DNA from: Phytohabitans rumicis
Lineage (GTDB): Bacteria > Actinomycetota > Actinomycetes > Mycobacteriales > Micromonosporaceae
DNA length: 64,000 nucleotides
NCBI RefSeq assembly: GCF_011764445.1
Contig: NZ_BLPG01000001.1
Coordinates: forward strand, 3,224,001-3,288,000
Reading direction: 5' to 3'
Below are positions 46,010 to 55,049 of this stretch, piece by piece. How positions within the stretch are numbered: position 1 is the stretch's first letter; each line of letters opens with the position of its first letter. The notes beneath the pieces are model-generated. The model had not been told where the DNA came from. It was given only the letters and a program-made list of their open reading frames with translations, and ran no database searches. The translations under genes were made by a program, and so were the position numbers.

Positions 46010-47656
46010 CTACATCCTCTCCGGCGCCGAGACGCCCAGCAGATCCAACCCGTTAGCGATCACGGTACGGGTGGCGTCGTTCAGCCACAGCCGGGCCCGG
46101 TGCAGATCGCCGACCGGCTCGTCCCCCATCGGCAGGATCCGGCAGTTGTCATAGAAGCGGTGGTACGAGCCGGCCAGCTCCTCCAGGTAGCGGGCCACCC
46201 GGTGCGGCTCCCGCAGCTCGGCCGCCGCGCTCACCACGGCCGGGAACTCGCCGAGCGCCTTGAGCAGGTCGTTTTCCTTCTCGTAGCTCAGCAGCTCGGG
46301 CCGGAACGCCTCGGCGTCGCCCCGGGTCAGCCCCACGTCGGCCGCGTTCCGGGCGACGCTGGCGGTACGCGCGGCGACGTACTGGACGTAGTAGACCGGG
46401 TTGTCGCGCGTGGTCCGGGTCCACAGCTCCACGTCGATGTCGATCGGCGAGTCGCTGGAGTAGCGGGCCAGCGCGTACCGGGCGGCGTCCACGCCGATCG
46501 CGTCGACCAGGTCTTCGAGGGTCACCACCGTGCCGGCCCGCTTGCTCATCCGCAGCGGCTCACCATCCCGCAGCAGGCTCACGAACTGCCCGATCAGGAT
46601 CTCCAGGTGGCTGTTGGGGTCGTCGCCGAAGCAGGCCACCATCGCCCGCATCCGCCCGATGTAGCCGTGGTGGTCGGCGCCCAACATGATCACTACCCGG
46701 TCGAAGCCCCGCTCGCGCTTGTCCAGGTAGTACGCGCAGTCGGCGGCGAAGTAGGTCCACTCGCCGTCCGACTTCTTGATCACGCGGTCCTTGTCGTCGC
46801 CGAAGTCGGTCGTACGCAGCCAGGTGGCCCCGTCCGCCTCGAAGACGTGGCCCTGCTCACGCAGCCGGGTGAGGGCGAGGTCGAGCTCGCCGCGGTCGTG
46901 CAGGTCCTTCTCGTTGAAGTACAGGTCGAAGTGCACCCCGAACGCCACCAGCGACGCCTTGATCTCGGCGAACATCAGCTCGACGCCCTCGACCCGGAAC
47001 GTCTCCTCGTCGTCCGCGTCGGGCTGCTTCTTCTTGATCGCCTCGGCGATCTCGTGGATGTACGCGCCGCCGTACCCGTCCTCGGGCACCGGCTCGCCCC
47101 GCGCGGCGGCCAGCAGCGACCGCGCGAACCGGTCGATCTGCGAGCCGGCGTCGTTGAAGTAGTACTCCGTGCCGACCTCGGCGCCGGACACGCGCAGCAG
47201 CCGGCTCAGCGCGTCGCCCACCGCGGCCCACCGCACGCCGCCGATGTGCACCGGGCCGGTCGGGTTGGCCGACACGAACTCCAGATTGATCTTCTGGCCG
47301 GCGAGCCGGTCGCTGTGGCCGTACTCCCGACCGGACTGCACCACGACGCGCGCCAGCTGTCCGGCGGCGGCCGCGTCGAGGCGGATGTTGAGGAATCCGG
47401 GCCCGGCGATCTCCACCGATTTGACGCCCGGCGTCCGGCTCAGCTCCTCGGCCAGGCCGGAGGCCAGGTCACGCGGCTGGACGCCCACCTTCTTGGCCAG
47501 CTGAAGCGCGATCGTCGATGCGTAGTCGCCATGCTCGGGGTTGCGCGGTCGCTCCACCGTCGTCGATGCTGGCAGCACGGCAGGATCGAGTCCACGCTGC
47601 GCAAAGAGCGCGTGGGCGGCGGCGAGTACGGCCTCGGCAAGCTTGGCGGGAGTCAC
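46010..47656 (-). CDS. argS: Arginyl-tRNA synthetase
   Basis: Class I aminoacyl-tRNA synthetase with an N-terminal Add-1-like domain. The HIGH-type motif is [22 protein letters not shown], and the KMSKS-equivalent is [12 protein letters not shown]. The DALR anticodon-binding domain ends in [39 protein letters not shown]. The length of 548 is normal. GTG 47656 has only a weak upstream Shine-Dalgarno sequence. It is divergent from the leader-DUF3105 unit, and a possible -10 (TAGAGT) for that unit lies about 20 bases upstream. Confidence 0.96.
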   Translation of the reverse strand: MTPAKLAEAVLAAAHALFAQRGLDPAVLPASTTVERPRNPEHGDYASTIALQLAKKVGVQPRDLASGLAEELSRTPGVKSVEIAGPGFLNIRLDAAAAGQLARVVVQSGREYGHSDRLAGQKINLEFVSANPTGPVHIGGVRWAAVGDALSRLLRVSGAEVGTEYYFNDAGSQIDRFARSLLAAARGEPVPEDGYGGAYIHEIAEAIKKKQPDADDEETFRVEGVELMFAEIKASLVAFGVHFDLYFNEKDLHDRGELDLALTRLREQGHVFEADGATWLRTTDFGDDKDRVIKKSDGEWTYFAADCAYYLDKRERGFDRVVIMLGADHHGYIGRMRAMVACFGDDPNSHLEILIGQFVSLLRDGEPLRMSKRAGTVVTLEDLVDAIGVDAARYALARYSSDSPIDIDVELWTRTTRDNPVYYVQYVAARTASVARNAADVGLTRGDAEAFRPELLSYEKENDLLKALGEFPAVVSAAAELREPHRVARYLEELAGSYHRFYDNCRILPMGDEPVGDLHRARLWLNDATRTVIANGLDLLGVSAPERM

Positions 47657-47766
47657 CGAGTCATGTTACCGGGGGTAGAGTGGTGGACTCGGCGGCGACC
47701 CTGCTCGATCGACTGTGCCCACGGTCGATCCGCCACCCCCGTGACCGACCGACCAGACGAGGCACC

Positions 47767-47850
47767 ATGAGCGAGCGAAGCGAGCGAATAATTAGGCACA
47801 GCGCACCTGGAGCCTCATGGCCGCCCGCAGCGAAGCGAGGACGGCCATGA
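47767..47850 (+). CDS. 27-residue leader peptide (MSERSERII...) coupled to the DUF3105 gene
   Basis: A short frame starts at ATG 47767 with GAGGCACC before it. It begins MSERSERIIRHSA and ends at TGA 47848-47850, which overlaps the downstream ATG (47847) as ATGA. The DNA contains direct repeats of GAGCGAAGCGAGCG-type sequence. The geometry (own ribosome-binding site, terminal start/stop overlap) is that of translational coupling. I recall similar MSERSER-type frames upstream of other genes in this family of bacteria, but I cannot verify that here. No function is known. Confidence 0.5.
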   Translation: MSERSERIIRHSAPGASWPPAAKRGRP

Positions 47851-48656
47851 GCGTCAGTACCCCAGCCGGCGACCAGCGCCGTCCGTCCGTGGTCAGCACT
47901 GGTAAGAAGGCTGCCCCCGCCGCGAAGAAGGCGACTTCGTCGCCGGCGAAGAAGCCGTCCGGCACCGGTCCGAAGAAGGCCGGCGCCTCGTCGGGTGGCA
48001 AGGGCCCGCGCAAGCCAATCGCGCCGATCAAGGTCAGCCAGGGCCGCAGCTGGGGCCCGATCGCCCTGATGGTCGCGGTGGGCGTCCTCGCCGCCAGCAT
48101 CATCGGGTACGGCGCGTATGCCGCGTTCCAGGGCTCCCGCTCCTGGGAGGACCGGGCGAACAGCATCAGTGGCATCGTGAACTACCGCGAGAAGGACCCG
48201 AAGCTCACCGAGCCCGCGCAGCACCAGCAGGGCAAGATCCAGTACACGGTCAGCCCGCCGGTCGCCGGCCCGCACAACCAGGACTGGCAAAACTGCATGG
48301 GCGACGTCTACGACGCCCAGATCGCCAACGAGCACGCGGTGCACAGCCTGGAGCACGGTGCGGTGTGGATCACGTACCAGCCGAACCTGCCCGCGGCCCA
48401 GGTGGAGGAGCTCGCCGCCAAGGTGCGCGGCCAGGAGAAGATGCTCATGAGCCCGTACGAGGGGCTGGACAAGCCGATCTCGTTGCAGGCGTGGGGCTAC
48501 CAGCTCAAGGTCGACAACGCCAACGACGGCCGGATCGACGAGTTCATCAAGGCGCTGCGCGTCAACGCCTCGGTCGAGGGCCCGACCATCTCGTGCGCCC
48601 AGGGCATCACCGCCACCGGCACCGAGCCGCGCAACCTCACCCAGCAGGGCTCCTGA
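47847..48656 (+). CDS. DUF3105 family membrane protein
   Basis: A long basic Lys/Ala/Pro-rich cytoplasmic N terminus (about residues 1-65) is followed by one membrane helix (WGPIALMVAVGVLAASIIGYGAYAAF) and an extracytoplasmic DUF3105 domain. That domain has GPHNQDWQNCMGDVYD, NEHAVHSLEHGAVWITYQP and a C-terminal cysteine in TISCAQG. The two cysteines and the His cluster (EHAVHSLEHG) suggest metal or redox chemistry, but no activity is established. ATG 47847 follows GAGGACGG. It is 2 bases from the DUF305 gene, with which it is commonly paired. Confidence 0.88.
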   Translation: MSVSTPAGDQRRPSVVSTGKKAAPAAKKATSSPAKKPSGTGPKKAGASSGGKGPRKPIAPIKVSQGRSWGPIALMVAVGVLAASIIGYGAYAAFQGSRSWEDRANSISGIVNYREKDPKLTEPAQHQQGKIQYTVSPPVAGPHNQDWQNCMGDVYDAQIANEHAVHSLEHGAVWITYQPNLPAAQVEELAAKVRGQEKMLMSPYEGLDKPISLQAWGYQLKVDNANDGRIDEFIKALRVNASVEGPTISCAQGITATGTEPRNLTQQGS

Positions 48657-48658
48657 GC

Positions 48659-49315
48659 ATGGTCACGACCGAGACGCCGCCGGAGGCAACCGCCTCCCCC
48701 GACGGCCCGACCCGGGCCGTCGGGCGGCGTTTCGGCACCGTCGCCCTAGCCCTCGCCATCGCGGTCGGCCTCCTCCTCGGGTACGCCGCCGGCTGGCTCA
48801 CGCCCACCCTCACGCGCCCCGGTGACTCCTCGCCCGAGGCCGGCTTCGCCCGCGACATGACGACCCACCACGCGCAGGCCGTACAGATGGCCATGCTCGA
48901 ATGGCGCCTGGGCAGCGACCGCGAAGCCACCCAGATCGCCGCCGACATCGCCACCGGACAGCAGGGCGAGATCGGCGTCATGCAGACCTGGCTCAAGAAT
49001 TGGGGCCTCGACCCGACCGGCTCCGAACCGGTGATGGCCTGGATGCCCGACGGTGCGGAGTCGGTGAAGGACGGGCTCATGCCGGGCATGGCCACCACCG
49101 CCGAGCTGCGGCAGCTGGAGGCTTCGACCGGCCGCGCCGCCGACATCCTCTTCCTCACCCTGATGATCAAGCACCACCTCGGCGGCATCCACATGGTCGA
49201 CGCGATCCTCAAGCTGTCCGACAACTCGGACGTCACCGAGGCCGCCCAGCGCATGAAGAACCTCCAGCAGAGCGAGGTCGGCAACATGCGAGCCGCACTC
49301 GATCGCTTACAGTAG
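48659..49315 (+). CDS. DUF305 family membrane protein
   Basis: One N-terminal membrane helix (FGTVALALAIAVGLLLGYAAGWL) precedes a four-helix ferritin-like DUF305 domain. The paired HH motifs MTTHHAQAVQMAML and IKHHLGGIHMVDAIL are present, as are Met-rich positions (GLMPGM). Members are often found in copper- or metal-linked loci, so a metal-binding periplasmic-side role is plausible but unproven. The length is 218. It starts 2 bases after DUF3105. Confidence 0.9.
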   Translation: MVTTETPPEATASPDGPTRAVGRRFGTVALALAIAVGLLLGYAAGWLTPTLTRPGDSSPEAGFARDMTTHHAQAVQMAMLEWRLGSDREATQIAADIATGQQGEIGVMQTWLKNWGLDPTGSEPVMAWMPDGAESVKDGLMPGMATTAELRQLEASTGRAADILFLTLMIKHHLGGIHMVDAILKLSDNSDVTEAAQRMKNLQQSEVGNMRAALDRLQ

Positions 49316-49366
49316 TTTTCTGCTCACATAGCGCTACCTGTCCGGATCGACGATCGTTGTCCGGTC

Positions 49367-49995
49367 ATGGGGGCTGTTCTTGACGTACGCCGGCAGACCG
49401 CCAACTGGTGCCGGCGCTATTCAATCGGCGGCGACGGCGCGGTCGTCCCCCGCCGGCCACACGGGGCACTGCGACTGGTCGAGACGCTGCGCGACCGCTT
49501 CCCCGACGACCTCGACCTGGACGACCGCCTGTGGAGCCGCCGCACCGTGGCCGCATTGGTCGAGCGCTCGTACGGCATCCCGCTGAGCGCCGCGGCCGCC
49601 ACCCGCTACCTACGCGCCTGGGGCATCACCCCCGCGAACCCATCGACCGAGCCTGCGCCCTCTGCGCCGAAGCCGTCGTCCGCTGGCAAGCAACGGTGTA
49701 CCCCTCGATCGCCCGGACCGCGCAGTCCGAGCCCTACTGGGCCGGCCGCACCCGCCTGCACGGCGTCACGCCCGCCACCGACGTGGTCTCGGCGGTCTCG
49801 ACGCGCGGCTGGGTCCGCTTCATGCTCACCACCGAGGCAGGCTTGCCGCCGGAGTTCCTCACCCGGCTGGTGCCCCCGTCCGGCCGGACAGTGCACGTCG
49901 TGGTGGACGCCTCCTGGGCCACCGTCGACTGGCCGCGGCGCGTACCGGACGGGGTGGTGCTGCACCCGCTGCCAAGCTGTGAGCGGGGACGGTGA
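49367..49995 (+). pseudogene. IS630-like transposase remnant, truncated and frameshifted at a C5 tract
   Basis: Frame one (49367-49628) reads RRQTANWCRRYS, LWSRRTVAALVERSYGIPLSAAAATRYLRAWGITP, the winged HTH and linker of IS630 transposases. The match continues in another frame from 49634 (REPIDRACALCAEAVVRWQATVYPSI, then HVVVDASW). Adding one C to 49629-49633 joins them. The N-terminal HTH is missing, and the first catalytic Asp region reads YWAGRTRLHG without the expected Asp, so it would be inactive even if the shift is a sequencing error. It may be a domesticated derivative. No terminal inverted repeats were seen. It ends about 60 bases before tRNA-Arg. Confidence 0.65.
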
Positions 49996-50057
49996 GTGGG
50001 GGACGGTGTCGGTTCGGCCCTGGGCGGGGGTTCCTGCTACTCTTCGTTGGTCGCTGA

Positions 50058-50129
50058 GCCCCCGTAGCTCAGGGGATAGAGCACCGCCCTCCGGAGGCGG
50101 GGGCGCAGGTTCGAATCCTGCCGGGGGCA
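50058..50129 (+). tRNA. tRNA-Arg (anticodon CCG)
   Basis: The full cloverleaf can be traced: acceptor GCCCCCG/CGGGGGC, D-stem GCTC/GAGC, anticodon arm CCGCC-CTCCGGA-GGCGG giving CCG, and T-arm GCAGG-TTCGAAT-CCTGC, with discriminator A. CCA is not encoded. It reads CGG arginine codons. It marks the border between the DUF305 block and the accessory region to the right, and is a candidate integration site, although no duplicated 3' end is present in the window. Confidence 0.95.
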
Positions 50130-50228
50130 CACCGAACAAGGGCACGGTCGTCTGAATCACCACGCCAGTTGGTGATCGAGGCGACCGTTTCGCTTTTCTG
50201 TATCGGCCGCTGGCCGCAGAGCAGTCGG

Positions 50229-50954
50229 TCACGTGCGGGGTCGGCTGGTGATGCCGTCCAAGACGGTGGTCAGGTTGTGGTTGAAGGTCTCCTCGGCGTT
50301 GAGGTGGGCGCCGTCGATGACGAGCCGGGCGACGGTGGGGTACCTGCCGGTTTTCAACATTCGTGTGAGGTAGGGGCCGAGGCTTGCCTGCCAGGCGGCC
50401 TCATCGGTGCCGGTGGAACGGGCGGTGCGTCGCTCGGTGACCTCTCTGCGGATCGCTCCGATGATGAAGGCGTTGAGGGCGCCCAAGGCCCGCTGGAGAT
50501 CGTCGATGCCGCGCACGGCAGGGGCCTGGCTCAACGCCGCCGCGGTCGCTTCGCCCACGGCGAGCGCGTGCGGTCCCAAGTGTGGCCTTCCGCCGAGCAG
50601 GTCGGAGAACCACTCATGCTCAAGGGCGGCGTCGCGGGTCGCGTGGGCGATGGCCAGTACCGTGGCGCGCCACGCGGTGTGCTGGCCGACCTCGGCGATC
50701 CGGGCATAGACGACGTCGACCATCAGATCGAGCAGTTCGGATCTGTTGATCACGTAGTCGTAGAGCCGCATCGGACCGACGCCGAGCTCTTTGGCGATCT
50801 TGCGGACCGACAGGCTGTCGAGGCCGTGCGCGTCGGCGAGCCGGATCGCCGTGGCGGCGATCTTCGCGCGGCTCAACGGCACCGGCGCCGCCCGCGGCTG
50901 AGGTTCGGGCCGTTCCCAAACGGGCAATGCCGCACTACCGTACGGTGTATCCAC
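50229..50954 (-). CDS. TetR-family transcriptional regulator
   Basis: The N-terminal HTH is LSRAKIAATAIRLADAHGLDSLSVRKIAKELGVGPMRLYDYVINRSELLDLMVDVVYARI. The C-terminal ligand domain resembles the TetR_C class (WRATVLAIAHATRDAALEHEWFSDLLGGRPHLGP). It has 241 residues from GTG 50954. No ribosome-binding site precedes the start, so it may be translated from a leaderless mRNA. It is divergent from the TetX-like monooxygenase, with palindromes in the shared region, and so probably represses both genes until a small molecule binds. Confidence 0.9.
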   Translation of the reverse strand: MDTPYGSAALPVWERPEPQPRAAPVPLSRAKIAATAIRLADAHGLDSLSVRKIAKELGVGPMRLYDYVINRSELLDLMVDVVYARIAEVGQHTAWRATVLAIAHATRDAALEHEWFSDLLGGRPHLGPHALAVGEATAAALSQAPAVRGIDDLQRALGALNAFIIGAIRREVTERRTARSTGTDEAAWQASLGPYLTRMLKTGRYPTVARLVIDGAHLNAEETFNHNLTTVLDGITSRPRT

Positions 50955-50967
50955 AAGTACAGTGTAC
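50937..50967. promoter_or_regulatory. Two palindromes, probable TetR operator
   Basis: ACCGTACGGT (50937-50946) is a perfect 10-bp palindrome. GTACAGTGTAC (50957-50967) is an 11-bp palindrome with a central G, and GTACGGT occurs beside both. They lie at the TetR gene start and within 50 bases of the monooxygenase start, as expected for autoregulation of a divergent pair. Confidence 0.6.
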
Positions 50968-50982
50968 GGTAACGAGGTGAGA

Positions 50983-52107
50983 ATGCGAATCGCGATCGCT
51001 GGTGGCGGTCTTGGCGGGCTGACGCTGGCACGGATCCTGCACCGGCACGGCATCGATGCGGTGGTGTACGAGCGCGAGGAAAGCCGATCCGCGCGGCCGC
51101 AGGGCGGCATGCTCGACCTGCACCCGGAGTCCGGCCAGCAGGCCCTGGCCGAAGCGGGTCTCGCCGGCCAGTTCCGGTCGCAGGCGCGGCCCGAGGGCGA
51201 GGAACATCGCATCCTCGACCCGGCCGGACGGACCCTGGTACACCATGTGCCGCAACCCGGCTCATTCTCCGGACGTCCCGAAATAGACCGGACCGCACTG
51301 CGTGATCTTCTGCTCGATTCCCTCCCCGGCGACACGGTTGTCTGGCGGCACCGGCTCGTCGCGGCGACCCCGCGACCCGACGAGGGCTGGGAACTGACGT
51401 TCGACGGCGGCCACCGCACCGGCTGCGACATCCTCATCGGCGCGGACGGCGCGCGCTCGGCCGTCCGGTCGCTGTTGACCGACGTCCAACTGTCCTATGT
51501 GGCCACCCTTGTGGAGCTGAACATCAGCGACGTCGACCGGCGCCATCCCGATCTCGCCGACCTGGTCGGCCCCGGAAACCTGTGGTGCGTCGGCGTGAAC
51601 CAGATCCTGGCAGCGCAACGCCTCGGCGACGGCCGCCTACGTGTCGGGATCTCGCTGCGCGCAGACGACCGCCCCATCGACACATACCGCAGTAAGCGCG
51701 CTCTGCTGGACATGTTCGGTGGCTGGGACCCACGCCTCACCGCACTCATCGAGGCCGGCGACGGCGCGCCGGCACCACGCCTGATCGAGGCGATGCCCAC
51801 CGGTACGCGCTGGGCCAGCCGGCCGGGCATCACCCTCATCGGCGACGCCGCGCACCTCATGCCGCCGGTCGGCGAGGGCGCCAACCAGGCCATGCTCGAC
51901 GCCGCCGAACTCGCCAGCCAACTCGCCGCCAACCCCGCCGACCCGGACTCGGCAATCCGGACGTACGAGGGGGCGATGTTCACCAGGGCTCACCTGATCG
52001 CCGAAATGTCCGAACGAGTCCAGGCGATGATGCTGTCCCCAACCGCGGCGGAAGACATCGTCCGCTTCTTCACGGCCCGGCCCGCCGAACCGGCACCCGC
52101 GGACTGA
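50983..52107 (+). CDS. FAD-dependent monooxygenase resembling TetX
   Basis: Class A flavoprotein monooxygenase of 374 residues. It has the dinucleotide motif IAIAGGGLGGLTLARIL, then GGMLDLHPESGQQAL, GRPEIDRTALRDLLLDSL and the FAD-binding IGDAAHLMPPVGEGANQAM (287-303). These blocks line up with TetX (GGTLDLHKGSGQEAM, NPEINRNDLRAILLNSL and GDAAHLMPPFAGQGVN, from memory). It lacks the N-terminal extension. Tetracycline inactivation is a testable guess; many relatives hydroxylate other aromatic polyketides. ATG 50983 follows GAGGTGA. Divergent TetR control is likely. Confidence 0.85.
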   Translation: MRIAIAGGGLGGLTLARILHRHGIDAVVYEREESRSARPQGGMLDLHPESGQQALAEAGLAGQFRSQARPEGEEHRILDPAGRTLVHHVPQPGSFSGRPEIDRTALRDLLLDSLPGDTVVWRHRLVAATPRPDEGWELTFDGGHRTGCDILIGADGARSAVRSLLTDVQLSYVATLVELNISDVDRRHPDLADLVGPGNLWCVGVNQILAAQRLGDGRLRVGISLRADDRPIDTYRSKRALLDMFGGWDPRLTALIEAGDGAPAPRLIEAMPTGTRWASRPGITLIGDAAHLMPPVGEGANQAMLDAAELASQLAANPADPDSAIRTYEGAMFTRAHLIAEMSERVQAMMLSPTAAEDIVRFFTARPAEPAPAD

Positions 52108-52117
52108 GAACGGACGC

Positions 52118-52847
52118 TCACGGTGCAGGCTCATCGGTGGACGGTTCGCCGTCCTTGCGCTTGCGACGCCGCATCCTCACGCCGAGTGCGCTCAACAAGC
52201 CTCCGACTGCGATCACCAGACCGGTCGCGGCTACGACGGCGCCTTCTGCGACTTGAAACATAGCGGCGAGCCGCGACAGCGTTTCCTGCGGCCGTTCCGT
52301 CCAGGGCACAGCCACGTCGACCTTGGTCTCGAACTCCGCAATGCTCGCCTCGGCTGGATCCGCCCTGCTGACGGTCCCGGTGAGATCGTCTCTGATCTTC
52401 ACCACCGGCCGTACCTGAAGCACGATCGTTTGGGTACCGCCCATCTTCGGTGTGAGCTGCCATGACCAGCGGGCGGTGTCCATGGTGAGCAGTGACCGAT
52501 CCACCCAGTCGGCCTGGTCGACCTCGAACTCGTATGGCGAGACCCTGAGCCGCGCCTCGACATGGCATGACACGAGAAACCCTGGCTCCGCAGTAGCGCC
52601 CGCACGACGCAGAACCTGCTCAGGTGGTGTGGCCTCGTCAAGCGTGACGGCCGCGGCAACAACAGCCGGGTCGCCGCGTTTCATGCTCGCTTGTGCCTCA
52701 TAGACCACCCGAGCGCGCTGGAGTGTGCTGTCCAGCCTTTCACACCGACGTTGGTAGTCAGCAAGATCAGCTAGAGGAGGATTCGGGCGGTCCGCGTCCG
52801 GCAGACCGCAGGCCGCGAGCAGCAACGTCGCGAAGAGAGAACCCATG
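52118..52847 (-). CDS. Lipoprotein with C-terminal membrane helix, unknown function
   Basis: ATG 52847 gives a signal peptide with lipobox LFATLLLAACGLPD. The mature part (about 200 residues) has no domain I recognise. It contains a helical start (DLADYQRRCERLDSTLQRARVVYEA), mixed beta segments and a strong C-terminal membrane helix (GAVVAATGLVIAVGGLLSALGV). A basic stop-transfer tail (RMRRRKRKDGE) follows. It would therefore be held in the membrane at both ends. GTG 52873 is an alternative start. It converges on the monooxygenase gene with an 11-base gap. Confidence 0.65.
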
Positions 52848-52967
52848 GCTCCCCAGCGATGGCAGGCGCCCACGGAGTCATGCTAAGCCGCAACGGACGG
52901 CATCGTCTGTCGGATCTTGGCCTGCGCACAAGCATAGAAAGCAAGCCCACCGGCAATGTATGCGAGA

Positions 52968-54156
52968 TCAATCCACCAAGGAAACAGCCGCGAGAAACCC
53001 ACCGACGAACGCGTCGCCGAGCCCGATGGTCGTCGGGTCGGCGACGTCGAGGCGGAACCCCGGCACGCACCGAACCACCCCGCCTATCCGGCCCTCCAAG
53101 GCGGCCGCGAACTCCACCGCCTCCGTACGCCGCGGCCGCATCCGCATGCCCTCGTAATCCTCATCGGTGTACGCGTCGCCGTGCACGTACCGGGTGCTAG
53201 CGACCACGATCCCCCCGTCCAGCGGCCCCTGGTACGCGCCGGCCCCTTCCCCGACCGCTGCCGCCCAGTACTTGGTGTGCACCACCAGCGCCGGTACGGG
53301 AATGAGGGCCCGCAACGACTCCAGCGCCTGCGCCACCTCCGCCACGGAGAGCAGGTCGACGGCGTAGCCCAGGTACGACTGCATCTCGTCTTCGTTGAGC
53401 CCGTAGACGGTGATGGTCTCAAGGAGTGCGTCGCGGACACGTCGACTGAGTCCCGGCTCGTGGAAGCCGGCGTCCTCGTAGTACACGACCGCATCAGCCG
53501 GCAGTTGTCGCATGTGGCTTCTCAATGTGGACAGACGCTGGTCAAGTAGCTGGCGATCCCGGATCGCGTTGAATCCGGAGATCAGGAAGACCCGCGCGGT
53601 ACGCAGCAACCCGCCAAGAGAGGGACTCAGCAGCATGGACCCGTTCGCCGGGTCGTTCACGTAGATGAGCCGGTTGGGAAACGGCGCACGGATGTCGATG
53701 TCGCCGGCCCGGATGCGCAGGTCCTGGTCGTACTGGACGATCAGGTGCGGGTAGAGCGTGTCCTGGTCGTCGCTGCAGATGTAGTCGCAGTCCGCCGGCA
53801 GCAGCCGGCGGACGACGTCGTTGATGCTCACCAGGTGCAGAGTGGACGGTACGCCGAGCCGGCTCATCTCCTTCGCCGCCCGCACGGAGGTGCCCCCAGG
53901 GTGGTACGCGTGGAAAAGCGCGAAGCGAACGCGCCCAGGCAGGCGGAGGAGGCGACGAAGTGCTCGCCACCTCCGCCCTTCTTGAGGTACGCGAGGATCG
54001 AGATGACCAACTCGCGCTCTTTGGTGACCGTGGTCGATGACGTCAGCTCGGCGTCGCGGATCTGGTACTCGCCGACGAGTTGCTCCATGATCGGCGCAGA
54101 CAGCTTGAGCTCATAGTCGACGCCTCCCCGAGGCCCAGGACGACGTGGCTGGTCAT
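52968..54156 (-). pseudogene. ADP-dependent phosphofructokinase/glucokinase-family sugar kinase, frameshifted twice
   Basis: Joined across two short tracts, the product starts MTSHVVLGLGGGVDYELKLS and runs about 395 residues. It has TLGGTSVRAAKEMSRLGVPST (sugar-binding), LIYVNDPANGSMLLS, FLISGFNAIRD, YYEDAGFHEPGLSRRVRD, LVVHTKYWAAAV and the catalytic TTIGLGDAFVGGFLAAVSL. These line up with archaeal ADP-PFK. One base is lacking in the C4 tract at 54126-54129 and one in the C5 tract at 53893-53897. As written, only the C-terminal 305 residues (52968-53885) are open. Being last in a sugar ABC/aldolase operon, it probably phosphorylates the imported sugar or its phosphate. Confidence 0.75.
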
Positions 54157-54157
54157 G

Positions 54158-55018
54158 TCAGTACAGATCGGCCTTTCCGGTCGCCTCGAAGAGGTCGATC
54201 TTATGCGCGGCCACCACCTTCATGGCGTCGATGCACGGCGGCTGGATGTTGAGCGGTTCACGCAGGCCGGTGTCGGCCAGGACTTCGCGCATCTTCAGGT
54301 GGTAGGCGACCTTGATGTCGCTCGAGATGTTGATCTTGTTGATGCCGAGCCGGACCGCCTGCGCGATCTCGTCGTCCGGGTTGCCCGAGCCGCCGTGCAG
54401 CACGAGGGGGATCTGGACCCGGTCCTTGATCTCCTTGAGCAGGTCGAGCTTGAGCTCGGGCTTCAGGGTCTTCGGGTACAGGCCGTGGTAGGTGCCGATG
54501 GCCACGGCGAGGCTGTCCACGCCCGTCTCCTTGATGAAGGTCACGGCGTCCACCGGGTCGGTGTAGATGATGGCGTCGGCGCCGGCCTCGCCCTCGCTGT
54601 CGGCCTTGCCGATCGTCCCCAACTCCGCCTCGACCGACAGGCCGACCGCGTGCGCGGTCTCGGTGACCTTCCGGGAGATCGCGACGTTGTCCGCGAAGGA
54701 CTGCAACGACGCGTCGATCATCACCGAGGTAAAGCCGATCTTGATCGCGGTCAGCATCTCCTCGTACGTCGCGCCGTGGTCCCAGTGGATCGCGATCGGC
54801 ACGGACGAGCGGTGGGCCCGCAGCGTCATCGCGGCGATCACGTCGTGCCCGATGTGCTTTACCTCGTCGGGATGGATACCGATGAACAGCGGCGCGTTCT
54901 TCTCCTCGCTGATGTCCACGATGCCGTTGAACATGGCGTAGTCGCTAATGTTGAAGGCGGGCACGGCGAAGTTTTTCTCATTCGCTACGTCCAGGATCGC
55001 CTTGCCGGTCGTCAGCAT
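54158..55018 (-). CDS. Class II fructose/tagatose-bisphosphate aldolase family protein
   Basis: Zinc-dependent aldolase of 286 residues with AFNISDYAMFNGIVD, the zinc histidine in PIAIHWDHGATYEEM, VEAELGTIG, GTYHGLYP, VLHGGSGNPDDEI and GINKINISSDI. Length and motifs fit the GatY/KbaY/FbaA branch; the substrate (fructose-, tagatose- or ketose-1-phosphate) is not decidable. ATG 55018 has AGAAGGAG close upstream. It ends one base before the kinase ATG, and 31 bases separate it from the permease gene. The pairing implies cleavage of the phosphorylated sugar to triose units. Confidence 0.92.
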   Translation of the reverse strand: MLTTGKAILDVANEKNFAVPAFNISDYAMFNGIVDISEEKNAPLFIGIHPDEVKHIGHDVIAAMTLRAHRSSVPIAIHWDHGATYEEMLTAIKIGFTSVMIDASLQSFADNVAISRKVTETAHAVGLSVEAELGTIGKADSEGEAGADAIIYTDPVDAVTFIKETGVDSLAVAIGTYHGLYPKTLKPELKLDLLKEIKDRVQIPLVLHGGSGNPDDEIAQAVRLGINKINISSDIKVAYHLKMREVLADTGLREPLNIQPPCIDAMKVVAAHKIDLFEATGKADLY

Positions 55019-55049
55019 TGCTGCTTTCTCCTTCTAGGTAGGTTACCGC

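Noticed and set aside
50130-50228. Attachment-site duplicate of the tRNA-Arg 3' end
   Set aside because: I looked for a second GGTTCGAATCCTGCC-like segment in the window and saw none, so no island boundary can be claimed inside it.
53542-53970. Small frame at the sugar kinase N terminus as a separate gene
   Set aside because: Its sequence is a third-frame shadow of the kinase; the kinase homology is explained by two single-base tract corrections.
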